Below are positions 1-7,193 of a DNA stretch of 10,416 nucleotides, in pieces; the stretch's first letter is position 1; every line of letters starts with the position of its first letter. Below the pieces are notes generated by a model. That model was not told where the DNA came from, did not search any database, and was given only the letters and a program-made list of their open reading frames with translations. Origin of the DNA: JBMNRY01 sp050944915 (GTDB taxonomy: Bacteria > Bacillota > Limnochordia > JAAZLZ01). Where the stretch lies: positions 1-10,416 of the forward strand of contig JBMNRY010000071.1 of NCBI GenBank assembly GCA_050944915.1. The letters run 5' to 3'. The position numbers and the translations under genes are program-made.

Positions 1-1
1 G

Positions 2-1348
2 CTCGAAGTGGTCCGCCCGGAGATTTATTACGGCGAGCGTACAGACCAATATGTGATTACCAACACCCGATTACCGGAGTTTAACTACCCCATGGGATCC
101 GACAACGCGACGACTACTTATCAGGGTGCCGGCGGTGTTCCCCTGGCCACACCCTTGCATCGGTTAGCCTTTGCCGCCCGTTTTGGCACTACTAAACTTC
201 TTTTATCATCGGATATTACTTCGGAGAGTCGGGTCCACTTCCGTCGTAATGTCATGGAGCGGGTGGGAGAGTTAGCGCCCTTCTTCCACTATGATCCCGA
301 CCCCTATCTGGTGGTCCATGAAGGCCGCCTTTATTGGATTATCGATGCCTACACAACCACCAGTTACTATCCCTATGCCCGACCCTATCGAAATCTAGGC
401 AATTACATCCGCAATTCGGTGAAGGTAGTCGTCGATGCCTACAATGGCCATGTGACCTTCTATTTAGTCGATGAAGGGGATCCTCTGGCGGTGACCTACG
501 GGAAGATTTATCCCGAGTTGCTCACGCCCATTTCCCAGATGCCCCCGGGGTTGTTCGCCCATCTGCGGTATCCCGAACGGTTATTTGAAATCCAGTCGGA
601 TATTCTAGCCCTTTACCATATGCGGAACACCACGGTTTTTTACAACCAGGAAGATCTATGGGAAAGGGCCCGGGAAATCGTGTGGGGAACGGAGCAACAG
701 ATGAGCCCCTATTACACCATTATGCGGTTGCCGGGGGAGGAGCAGGCGGAGTTTGTTCTCATGTTGCCCTTTACCCCTACGAAACGTAACAACATGATCG
801 CTTGGTTCGCCGCCCGCAGCGATGGGGACAAGTATGGACAATTGCTGTTATACCGGTTCCCCAAACAGGAATTGGTCTACGGGCCGGCCCAAATCGAAGC
901 CCGTATCGACCAGGATTCATTCATTTCCCAGCAGTTGACCCTTTGGGGACAGACGGGGTCCCGGGTTCTGCGGGGTAATTTGCTGGTGATTCCCATCAAG
1001 AATCAACTATTGTATGTGGAACCCCTATTCATCCAGGCCGAACAGAGCCAATTACCGGAGCTGAAAATGGTCATCGTCGCCTACGGCAACCGGATTGTCA
1101 TGGAACCTACACTAGAGGAAGCCTTAGAACTCATCTTCGGCCAGCGAAGGCTCGAGGAGCAACGGCCAGAGCCTAGACAAGCAGAAGAGAAGACCGCTAC
1201 CCAAGATTTGATTGGGCGGGTCGTTGAGTTGTACCGCCAAGTGACGGCCAGCCTACAAGGGGGCGATTGGTCAGCCTATGGCCGTTACATGGAGCTGTTG
1301 GAGAAGGCCATTTTAGAATTGGCCGCGGAACTAGAAGGGGACGATTAA
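2..1348 (+). CDS. UPF0182 family membrane protein, C-terminal part (5' end outside window)
   Basis: The frame is open to the left edge (Leu-Glu codons precede the first GTG at 8), so this is the 3' part of a longer gene; 448 codons plus TAA are present. UPF0182 proteins are usually about 900 residues, with an N-terminal multi-helix membrane half and a large extracytoplasmic domain of unknown function. What is visible is that soluble domain. It has the family's aromatic and Asn-rich opening (YYGERTDQYVITNTRLPEFNY), then DPYLVVHEGRLYWIIDAYTT, an NYIRNSVKVVVDAYNG block, the MSPYYTIMRLPGE block and the LRGNLLVIPI/LLYVEPLFIQ strands. The last 60 or so residues are charged and helical, ending in a GDWSAYGRYMELLEKA tail of the kind many members carry. 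There are no membrane segments in this part. The function is unknown, and the family assignment rests on recalled motifs. The next gene starts about 90 bp downstream with no clear terminator between. Confidence 0.9.
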   Translation, partial: LEVVRPEIYYGERTDQYVITNTRLPEFNYPMGSDNATTTYQGAGGVPLATPLHRLAFAARFGTTKLLLSSDITSESRVHFRRNVMERVGELAPFFHYDPDPYLVVHEGRLYWIIDAYTTTSYYPYARPYRNLGNYIRNSVKVVVDAYNGHVTFYLVDEGDPLAVTYGKIYPELLTPISQMPPGLFAHLRYPERLFEIQSDILALYHMRNTTVFYNQEDLWERAREIVWGTEQQMSPYYTIMRLPGEEQAEFVLMLPFTPTKRNNMIAWFAARSDGDKYGQLLLYRFPKQELVYGPAQIEARIDQDSFISQQLTLWGQTGSRVLRGNLLVIPIKNQLLYVEPLFIQAEQSQLPELKMVIVAYGNRIVMEPTLEEALELIFGQRRLEEQRPEPRQAEEKTATQDLIGRVVELYRQVTASLQGGDWSAYGRYMELLEKAILELAAELEGDD

Positions 1349-1392
1349 GGTCCCATATTATCCGGAGCAGTAGGCAGAAATCTGGTAATATC

Positions 1393-1428
1393 CCCCTTCC
1401 ACCCGTCATATATTGAGGTGGAAGGAGG
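1393..1428 (+). promoter_or_regulatory. Leader hairpin covering the ribosome site of the SpoIIP-like gene
   Basis: CCTTCCACC (1395-1403) and GGTGGAAGG (1417-1425) form a perfect 9-bp inverted repeat around a 13-nt AT-rich loop. After a bulged A1426, GG 1427-1428 can pair with CC 1393-1394. The 3' arm contains most of the AAGGAGG Shine-Dalgarno (1422-1428), so folding would hide the ribosome site. No T-run follows, so it is not a standard terminator. A regulatory role is inferred. Confidence 0.5.
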
Positions 1429-1437
1429 TCGATGGTG

Positions 1438-2223
1438 ATGGCCAGGTTTCGTGGTGAAAAGGGCGGTCCTAGTCTGTTGTTTATCTTGGTTGTCTTGGTC
1501 CTAGTGGCCGTAGTCGGTGCCAAATATTTTGGATTTGCACCGGGAAGTAGACAGACACGGCCGGAAGCTCCCCCGACGGAAGAAACACCGGAACCAGAAC
1601 CGGCTTACCCGGCGGTAGTCATCTATCACACCCACGGCACCGAAAACTACTCCCCGGCCGATGCCCACAGCCGTGAGGAGACGGGACAGATCGTGGAGGT
1701 GGGCGCAGCTATAGCGAAAGCCTTGGAGGCCCAAGGTATTCGAGCCATCCATATTACTGAACTGCATGATTACCCCAAGTATGGCGAAGCATATTCCAAT
1801 TCGGCCCAAAGTGTCCAACGGGTCCTTGATACCGGAATCGAAGTCGGCGCCGTCATCGATATCCATCGGGATGGTCTGCCGCCTAGGCCCCCGGGATTTA
1901 CGACGGCCCGCATCGGTGAGCGAGATGTAGCCAAAATCCTCTTTGTCGTCGGTGATGAGAATAATCCCCACACCGAGGCAAACCTTGATTATGCGGAACA
2001 ACTCCGGGATCTTCTCGAAGAACAATACCCGGGCCTGGCGCGAGGGATCAAAGTCCAACATATCAACCGCAACGGTCATTTGGATCCCCATTCCGCCACC
2101 ATTTTTATCGGTGACTATCGGGGCAACACCCTGGAGGAGGCCTTGGCGGCAGCAGAACTCCTGGCCGATGTGATCGCCGCTCAACTAAAGGCTCAAGCCC
2201 AAGGGACTATGGCCTTCTGGTAA
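1438..2223 (+). CDS. spoIIP: SpoIIP-like peptidoglycan hydrolase, membrane anchored, short form
   Basis: SpoIIP is the amidase/endopeptidase of the engulfment (DMP) complex that thins septal peptidoglycan during sporulation. It is anchored in the membrane with its catalytic domain outside. Numbered from ATG 1438 (261 aa), there is one hydrophobic helix at about 12-28, then a Pro/Glu-rich linker to about 58, then the SpoIIP domain. That domain shows HTHGTE (64-69), DIHRD (141-145) and a C-terminal GNTLEEA block (229-235). The His residues of the first two motifs match ones reported essential in B. subtilis SpoIIP. The protein is much shorter than the roughly 400-residue Bacillus protein because the region before the catalytic domain is minimal. 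Start choice: AAGGAGG at 1422-1428 lies 9 nt before ATG 1438 but only 3 nt before ATG 1432. An oddity is that the usual Glu before GNTLEE is Ile here. It could be a vegetative paralogue rather than the sporulation enzyme. Confidence 0.8.
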   Translation: MARFRGEKGGPSLLFILVVLVLVAVVGAKYFGFAPGSRQTRPEAPPTEETPEPEPAYPAVVIYHTHGTENYSPADAHSREETGQIVEVGAAIAKALEAQGIRAIHITELHDYPKYGEAYSNSAQSVQRVLDTGIEVGAVIDIHRDGLPPRPPGFTTARIGERDVAKILFVVGDENNPHTEANLDYAEQLRDLLEEQYPGLARGIKVQHINRNGHLDPHSATIFIGDYRGNTLEEALAAAELLADVIAAQLKAQAQGTMAFW

Positions 2224-2227
2224 TGAA

Positions 2228-2280
2228 CTTCGCACTTTCGGGTAATAATATGTTAGGGTTTTATGTCCGTAAGTGTGAGG
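2228..2280 (+). promoter_or_regulatory. Leader hairpin upstream of murC
   Basis: CTTCGCACTTTCGG (2228-2241) pairs with CCGTAAGTGTGAGG (2267-2280): 13 of 14 positions pair, two as G-U wobbles, with one U-U mismatch and a 25-nt AT-rich loop. The 3' arm ends in GAGG (2277-2280), the only plausible Shine-Dalgarno for the TTG start at 2291. The hairpin therefore occupies essentially the whole intergenic gap and would hide that site. No U-tract follows. Function is inferred. Confidence 0.45.
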
Positions 2281-2290
2281 CGGGATAGAA

Positions 2291-3697
2291 TTGGAGATAC
2301 TTGACCAGGCCCGGGAGATCCATATGATCGGCATCGGTGGCTCGGGGATGAGCTCCTTGGCGAAGGTCCTCCTGGAGATGGGCAAAGAAGTTAGTGGTTG
2401 TGATTTGCGAGCTAATGCGGCCATCGGACAGTTGCAAGAAGCCGGGGCCCGCATTTACCTGGAACATAACCCCGACCATCTACAGGGGGCGGAAGTTGTC
2501 ATATATTCTACTGCTGTGGCAAGGGGGAATCCCGAATTAATCGCCGCCCGCCAAAAGGGTATCCCCCTTCTTCACCGCTCCCAAGCCTTAGCCTCCCTGC
2601 TCAACCGGCGGCAGGGGATAGCTGTGGCCGGCACCCATGGGAAAACGACGGTGACCGCCATGGTCTCCCTCCTTTTAGAAAGGGGGGGACTAGATCCCAC
2701 CATCCTCATCGGGGGCGATTTCCCAGCCTTAGGTGGGGGAGCTAAATACGGTGCTGGTCCTTATTTAGTTGCGGAAGCCGACGAAAGCGATGCTTCCTTT
2801 TTGCATTATCACCCCCAAATCGCGGTCATCACAGGGGTTGAGCCCGATCATTTAGAGTTTTACGGCGATTCCCGAGAGGAACACTTCCAGGCTTACCGGA
2901 ACTTCGCGGGGAACTTGCGCCCCGGGGGACATCTGGTCCTCGGCTGGGATGATCCAGGAAATCACCGGTTGACGGAAGGATTAGGGCATCGACGGGTCAT
3001 CACCTATGGTCTCCATCCCCAAGCCCATTGGCAGCTTAAGGACTTTAGTTTAGGTCCTGGGACGGCCCAAGGGAAGGTGTGGCGTCGGGGAGAACTCTTG
3101 GGTCGCCTAGAGCTCAGGGTTCCCGGTCGCTACAATTTAGTTAACGGTCTGGGGGCTTTAGCGGTGGCCGTGGAGCTTTGTGGCTTGTCCTATAGGGATG
3201 CCGCCGGCTATTTAGGGGAATTTTCCGGTGTGGACCGGCGCTTCCAGTTAGTGGGTGATGTACATAACATCCTCCTTTTCGATGATTATGCCCATCATCC
3301 CACCGAGGTAGCCGCAACCCTCCAGGCGGCCAAGGAAGGCTGGCAAAGACGGGTGGTGGCTATTTTCCAACCCCATCGCTACAGCCGTACCAAAAGCTTT
3401 TGGGAGGATTTCGGTCCCGCCTTGGCTTTAGCCGATGTCATCATCATTACCCCTATCTATTCACCGGCTTTGGATAAGCCCCTACCGGGGGTGACGGGCA
3501 AGAATTTAGCCGATTACATCAGCCGCCAAATGGGTCGAATGATCCATTACGAACCAGAACTTGTCGCCTCCAATTTCCTTTCTTATCTGCGGCCCGGGGA
3601 TTTGGTCTTGACCTTAGGTGCCGGGAATATTCGGCAGTTAGCCTTGGACTTGGTGGATTTGCTGGCGGCCCCTGGGGAGGAAGCCGATGGCCGGTGA
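2291..3697 (+). CDS. murC: UDP-N-acetylmuramate--L-alanine ligase (MurC)
   Basis: MurC is the cytoplasmic ATP-dependent ligase that adds L-Ala to UDP-MurNAc, the first amino-acid step of peptidoglycan precursor synthesis. The 468-aa length fits the family. The three Mur ligase domains are recognisable: an N-terminal Rossmann-type UDP-binding region with GIGGSGMS (14-21), the central ATPase domain with P-loop GTHGKTT (114-120) and the MurC-type AEADESDASFL motif, and the C-terminal domain beginning near the DDYAHHPTEV and FQPHRYSRT motifs. Mpl, the closest relative, lacks this exact combination and is rare in Bacillota. The start is TTG 2291, because starting at the in-frame ATG 2324 would remove residues just before the dinucleotide-like loop. 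GAGG at 2277-2280 is a weak ribosome site 10 nt upstream. The 3' end overlaps the next gene by 11 bp. Here murC sits beside a SpoIIP-like hydrolase and a helicase rather than in a full dcw cluster. Confidence 0.96.
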   Translation: MEILDQAREIHMIGIGGSGMSSLAKVLLEMGKEVSGCDLRANAAIGQLQEAGARIYLEHNPDHLQGAEVVIYSTAVARGNPELIAARQKGIPLLHRSQALASLLNRRQGIAVAGTHGKTTVTAMVSLLLERGGLDPTILIGGDFPALGGGAKYGAGPYLVAEADESDASFLHYHPQIAVITGVEPDHLEFYGDSREEHFQAYRNFAGNLRPGGHLVLGWDDPGNHRLTEGLGHRRVITYGLHPQAHWQLKDFSLGPGTAQGKVWRRGELLGRLELRVPGRYNLVNGLGALAVAVELCGLSYRDAAGYLGEFSGVDRRFQLVGDVHNILLFDDYAHHPTEVAATLQAAKEGWQRRVVAIFQPHRYSRTKSFWEDFGPALALADVIIITPIYSPALDKPLPGVTGKNLADYISRQMGRMIHYEPELVASNFLSYLRPGDLVLTLGAGNIRQLALDLVDLLAAPGEEADGR

Positions 3698-5393
3698 GGT
3701 TCGTTTCTCCGGGGATGGAGACGGGATTATCACCAGTCTATGTCGGGAAGAATACGATTCCTTTCAATGGTTTAAAATTCAACGGCAAGCCAGAGAACTC
3801 AGTCTACACAAAGGTTTCACCAGGTTACTAGCTTTAGATGCCCTTCCCCAATTGGAATTATATCCCCACCAACGCCAAACGGTGTTGAAGGTGTTGCGCC
3901 ATATGCGGGGTCGAGCCATCTTAGCCGATGAAGTAGGCTTGGGCAAGACCATCGAAGCGGGGACGATTCTCAAAGAGTATCTCTTGCGGGGATTGGTCCG
4001 TCGGGCTTTAGTGTTGACCCCTGCCTCATTAGTCCAGCAATGGTATGGGGAGCTAACGGATAAATTCCAGCTTCCTGTTCAAATCGGCCGAGCTGTCGAC
4101 CATTGGCAGCAAGGCCAGATCCTTTTGGCCTCCCTAGATACGGCCAAGCGTCCCCATAACGCGGAGGTAATCCACCAAATCCTCTGGGATTTGGTCATCG
4201 TCGATGAAGCCCATCGACTAAAAAACAAGGCGACGGCTAATTATCGTTTCGTCGACGCCTTGCCCAAGAAGTTCCTCCTTTTGTTAACGGCGACTCCCCT
4301 CCAAAATCATCTCGGCGAGTTATATAATCTAGTCAATCTCCTCCAGCCCGGTCAATTAGCCACCTATAGCCAATTCAAAAAGACCTTTACCTTTGATCGC
4401 CATTCCCCTCGTAATACCCAACGTTTACGTTTACTGCTGGACGATGTCCTGGTGCGCACCACCCGCAAGGGAGCCCTCCTGGCCTTTCCCCGGCGGAAGG
4501 TGGCCCTAGAAGCCGTTACCCTATCGGGAGAGGAAAGACAGTTTTATCAACAAGCCCTCCAGGATTTGCGGCGGATTTACAAAAAGGAGGGGGAGCGACC
4601 CCAACATATCTTAAGTCTCATCCTCATCTTAAGGGAGATTTGTAGTAGCAGCCCAGCTGCGGCCAGGACTTTACAAATCATGGCCCAGAGGGGGAGATTC
4701 TCTCCCCAAGCTTGTGGAGCTTTTGGAGAGTTGGCCCAGTTGGCGAACCAGATCCAAAGATATGCCAAGGTGGACAAGTTGATCGATTTTATCCGATCTC
4801 ATCCCGGGGAACAGATTATCGTTTTTACCGCCTTTCGAGCTACCCAAAGGCTCTTGGAGGAGAAATTAGAAGAGGCCGGGCTTTGTCCGATCCTTTTCCA
4901 CGGCGGTTTAACGGGGGAGGAGAAGGAGGAGGCCATGGACACCTTCCGGGGCCGAGGGCGGGTACTGATTAGCACCGAGGCTGGGGGAGAAGGTCGTAAT
5001 CTGCAGTTTTGCCGACTGTTGGTCAACTACGATCTGCCCTGGAATCCCATGCGTTTAGAACAACGCCTCGGACGCATCGACCGCCTCGGGCAGGAAAAGC
5101 CGATGAAAATCGTTAACCTCATCGCCCGGGATACCATCGAAGAACATATTTTATATCTTTTGGACAAGAAGCTCCAGATGTTTTCCAAAGTCATCGGTGA
5201 ATTAGAACCCCTGTTAGGCCCCTGGGAAGGGGGAAGTTGGGAGATTAAGTTGGGTAAGCTCTTCTTAGGCTACCAAGGACGGGAGTTACAAGGACAGATC
5301 CGGGAGATGGGGGCCCACATCGATGCTTCTTTAGCCCAGTTGGACAAGGTCGTGGGACTAAATCGTCGACTCCTCGATGGGGAGGTCGAGTGA
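3687..5393 (+). CDS. SNF2-family ATPase/helicase, module A
   Basis: This is a superfamily 2 SNF2-type double-stranded nucleic-acid translocase of 568 aa. All core motifs are present: YPHQRQ (59-64, Q-motif region), motif I DEVGLGKTIEAG (81-92), motif II DEAH (173-176), motif III TATP (201-204), motif V STEAGGEGRNLQ (429-440) and motif VI QRLGRIDRLGQ (459-469). The ATPase looks active. Unlike RapA/HepA (about 970 aa) it has only a short N-terminus and stops soon after lobe 2; the missing C-terminal region resembles the product of the next gene. ATG 3687 lies inside the murC 3' end, 6 nt after GGGGAGG (3674-3680), so translation is probably coupled to murC. It is clearly paralogous to the helicase at 8987-7194, sharing RGRAILADEVGLGKTIEAG and LVNYDLPWNPMRLEQR. 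Likely a transcription- or nucleoprotein-remodelling motor; the target is unknown. Confidence 0.93.
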   Translation: MAGEVRFSGDGDGIITSLCREEYDSFQWFKIQRQARELSLHKGFTRLLALDALPQLELYPHQRQTVLKVLRHMRGRAILADEVGLGKTIEAGTILKEYLLRGLVRRALVLTPASLVQQWYGELTDKFQLPVQIGRAVDHWQQGQILLASLDTAKRPHNAEVIHQILWDLVIVDEAHRLKNKATANYRFVDALPKKFLLLLTATPLQNHLGELYNLVNLLQPGQLATYSQFKKTFTFDRHSPRNTQRLRLLLDDVLVRTTRKGALLAFPRRKVALEAVTLSGEERQFYQQALQDLRRIYKKEGERPQHILSLILILREICSSSPAAARTLQIMAQRGRFSPQACGAFGELAQLANQIQRYAKVDKLIDFIRSHPGEQIIVFTAFRATQRLLEEKLEEAGLCPILFHGGLTGEEKEEAMDTFRGRGRVLISTEAGGEGRNLQFCRLLVNYDLPWNPMRLEQRLGRIDRLGQEKPMKIVNLIARDTIEEHILYLLDKKLQMFSKVIGELEPLLGPWEGGSWEIKLGKLFLGYQGRELQGQIREMGAHIDASLAQLDKVVGLNRRLLDGEVE

Positions 5394-6460
5394 TGGGTAA
5401 GCCTTGGCGCTCCTTTGTCCTCGATTGTTTGCAGGCTAGCGGCATCCCCCTCCGGGAAGCAGGGGGGATCTACACCCTCCAGGTCCCCGAACATCTAGGC
5501 TCCATCCTGGGGGTCGCGGGGAACTTTTCCTTCGCCTTGGCCGAGTCCCAAGCTGGGGCTGAAGTTGACTATCTAACCATAGGCCACCCCTTCTTAGACA
5601 AGCTCATCGGATTAGGTTTACAAAGGGGCCTAACCGGCTGCCTCATCTTTCCCCACCTGGAAAGGACCCCTCCCGCGATCCCTCCTGGAAGCCGTTTGGT
5701 TTTTCATCAGGAATATCTTTTTAACTTTCATGCCGCTTATTTAGGTTATGAACCGGTGGAAAAACTCCATTCTCTGCAGATCGATGCTTTCACGGAGACT
5801 CCCCTACCGCCCTTGGATTTGACCAGTGCCGCCGGGGTGCAACTGCCTACCTTTCCTTCGGGGGAGAACTACGGGCCCTGGCGCCTTTATCGGTTAGCCT
5901 GTGGTGTTTTGGAGGAGGTGGTGGAAGGGGAGCGTCGACGGGTCGAAGAGACCCTGCGGCAGGGTCTAGCCCGGGATGTGCAGCGATTGGAAGACTATTA
6001 TCAAGCCCTAATGCAGGAGGAATTGGCACCTTTACGGCAACTATTCCATCAGTTAGCGGTGGCCTCCGTTCACCATGATTTAGCCCGGACGGAGGAAACA
6101 CAAGAGCGTTACTACCAGCGCATGGAGAAACTGAAAGGGGCCATTCGCCGAGGTCAGCGGGCCTATGACCGCCGGGTGGAAGAATTAAAGAAAGAACATG
6201 AAGCCCGGTTGCGGGAGCTTCAGGAGCAGGCTAAGGTGCGAGCCGAGATCAAGCTGGTCAGTGCCGCCCTCCTTTGGGTGCCCCGGTGGGAGCTAGAGCT
6301 TCGGCAGGGAGAAGAGCTCCATACCTGTCTTTATGATCCTCTACGTCATCTAGTTGTCGAACCCCCCTGTGGCCATTGTGGAGGACTGATGGATAGAATA
6401 ATCGATAATCCCCGTCTGTTGTGTTCTAACTGCCGTTCAGGGGTTGTTGACAATAGATGA
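5393..6460 (+). CDS. YqhG/RapA-C-like helicase partner with coiled coil and C-terminal zinc ribbon
   Basis: This 355-aa soluble protein is the presumed partner of helicase A. ATG 5393 overlaps the helicase stop (TGATG), with GGAGGT at 5381-5386 ideally spaced; the in-frame GTG at 5390 sits too close to that site. Residues 1-150 form an alpha/beta region containing LTIGHPFLDKLIGLGL (61-76), which resembles a block in the RapA C-terminal region. About 168-285 is long, highly charged helix, probably coiled coil (EDYYQALMQEELAPL, then EELKKEHEARLRELQEQAK). After a short SAALLWVP strand comes a CxxC-x14-CxxC zinc ribbon (Cys 326, 329, 344, 347). It aligns by eye with the minus-strand partner at 7181-6426, most clearly in YLFNFHAAYLGY against FLWLFQLAYHGT and in the helix that follows. 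That paralogue lacks the extended coil and the ribbon. An RNA-polymerase or nucleic-acid docking role is inferred only. The 3' end overlaps the opposing gene. Confidence 0.75.
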   Translation: MGKPWRSFVLDCLQASGIPLREAGGIYTLQVPEHLGSILGVAGNFSFALAESQAGAEVDYLTIGHPFLDKLIGLGLQRGLTGCLIFPHLERTPPAIPPGSRLVFHQEYLFNFHAAYLGYEPVEKLHSLQIDAFTETPLPPLDLTSAAGVQLPTFPSGENYGPWRLYRLACGVLEEVVEGERRRVEETLRQGLARDVQRLEDYYQALMQEELAPLRQLFHQLAVASVHHDLARTEETQERYYQRMEKLKGAIRRGQRAYDRRVEELKKEHEARLRELQEQAKVRAEIKLVSAALLWVPRWELELRQGEELHTCLYDPLRHLVVEPPCGHCGGLMDRIIDNPRLLCSNCRSGVVDNR

Positions 6461-7181
6461 GGGCTCCGCCTATGGCCCGGATTTGCAAGTGGGGATGAAG
6501 ACGAGACTCCTCCTCGGCGGCATGCTGCTCATAGTCCCTTTCGAGGGGAGAGTTTTCCGCCGTTAACTCTTGATAATATGAGTCGAGATCGGCCAAACGC
6601 TGCTGTAGCTCCCTTTGGGCCCTCTGGGCCCATTCCCCATCCCTTTGTTGCAAAGATCCTTTGATGTGTTCATAGGCCAGGCCATGGGCCCGGCGGAAGG
6701 AGAGCCGCCTTTTTTTATGGGGGAGGGGGTAGGACCACTCTTCTCCCCGCTGGAGAAAAAGTTGGGCTAAATCTTCCCTGACTTGGCCTTCCACTAAATC
6801 GACGGCGATGGGAACCAATTCTTCCTTGGTCGACGTGCCGTGATAGGCTAATTGAAAGAGCCATAGGAAGTAGGGATGATAGTAAGTTGGCCCCAGATGG
6901 TTTTGGTGGTAGTAGCCTTTGGCGATGGGATTGTTGGAGCCGAAGGACTCGATGATCTTGGCCAGCCGCTGCGATTTTGTCGTGATGAGCTCAGCCTGGG
7001 GGAATTGACTTTGAGCCCGGGGATCCCATGCCCAAATCACTTCCGTAGCCCCTTGATAACCCAGTTGGAGGGCCGTGTCTTCATCGAAGGCAGTCTTTAA
7101 GGCTCCCTTGGCCAGGAGGCGAAAGGGTAGGCGACGGTAGGTCAAGTAGTTGATTAAAAAGGCGCCGATCCGCTCTTCCAT
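6426..7181 (-). CDS. yqhG: YqhG-like helicase partner protein, module B
   Basis: This 251-aa soluble protein is encoded directly after helicase B. The start is ATG 7181, with AGGAGG at 7195-7190 placed 8 nt upstream; that site overlaps the helicase stop codon, so translation is probably coupled. An in-frame GTG at 7190 overlaps the ribosome site and is unlikely. The sequence has an alpha/beta N-terminal half (AELITTKSQRLAKIIESFG, YFLWLFQLAYHGT), then charged helices (AQRELQQRLADLDSYYQEL) and a closing LQIRAIGGALIY strand. From memory, B. subtilis YqhG is about 260 aa, follows the SNF2 gene yqhH, and ends in a similar NGGLFYL-type strand. The match in length, order and ending supports this name, but it was not checked by search. 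It has no zinc ribbon, unlike the paralogue at 5393-6460. The last nine or so residues are encoded opposite that gene's 3' end. Function is unknown; it is presumably a subunit for helicase B. Confidence 0.75.
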   Translation of the reverse strand: MEERIGAFLINYLTYRRLPFRLLAKGALKTAFDEDTALQLGYQGATEVIWAWDPRAQSQFPQAELITTKSQRLAKIIESFGSNNPIAKGYYHQNHLGPTYYHPYFLWLFQLAYHGTSTKEELVPIAVDLVEGQVREDLAQLFLQRGEEWSYPLPHKKRRLSFRRAHGLAYEHIKGSLQQRDGEWAQRAQRELQQRLADLDSYYQELTAENSPLERDYEQHAAEEESRLHPHLQIRAIGGALIYCQQPLNGS

Positions 7182-7193
7182 AGTGCTCACCTC

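Noticed and set aside
1501..2184. Long open frame (227 codons) antisense to the SpoIIP-like gene
   Set aside because: It lies entirely opposite a gene with clear family motifs, has no good ribosome site or recognisable motif, and its length follows from codon bias in the sense gene.
4923..4937. Internal start in helicase A: AAGGAGG before in-frame ATG 4935 (Met 417)
   Set aside because: The GGA/GAG codons encode a normal Glu-rich stretch of lobe 2 (EEKEEAMDTF). A product starting there would lack motifs I-III, and there is no sign of independent use.
6426..6460. Module B accessory gene seen as truncated, having lost a zinc ribbon
   Set aside because: Its length and its ending after an IGGALIY strand match the recalled YqhG family (about 260 aa), so it is probably complete. 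The ribbon is more likely an addition in the module A gene.
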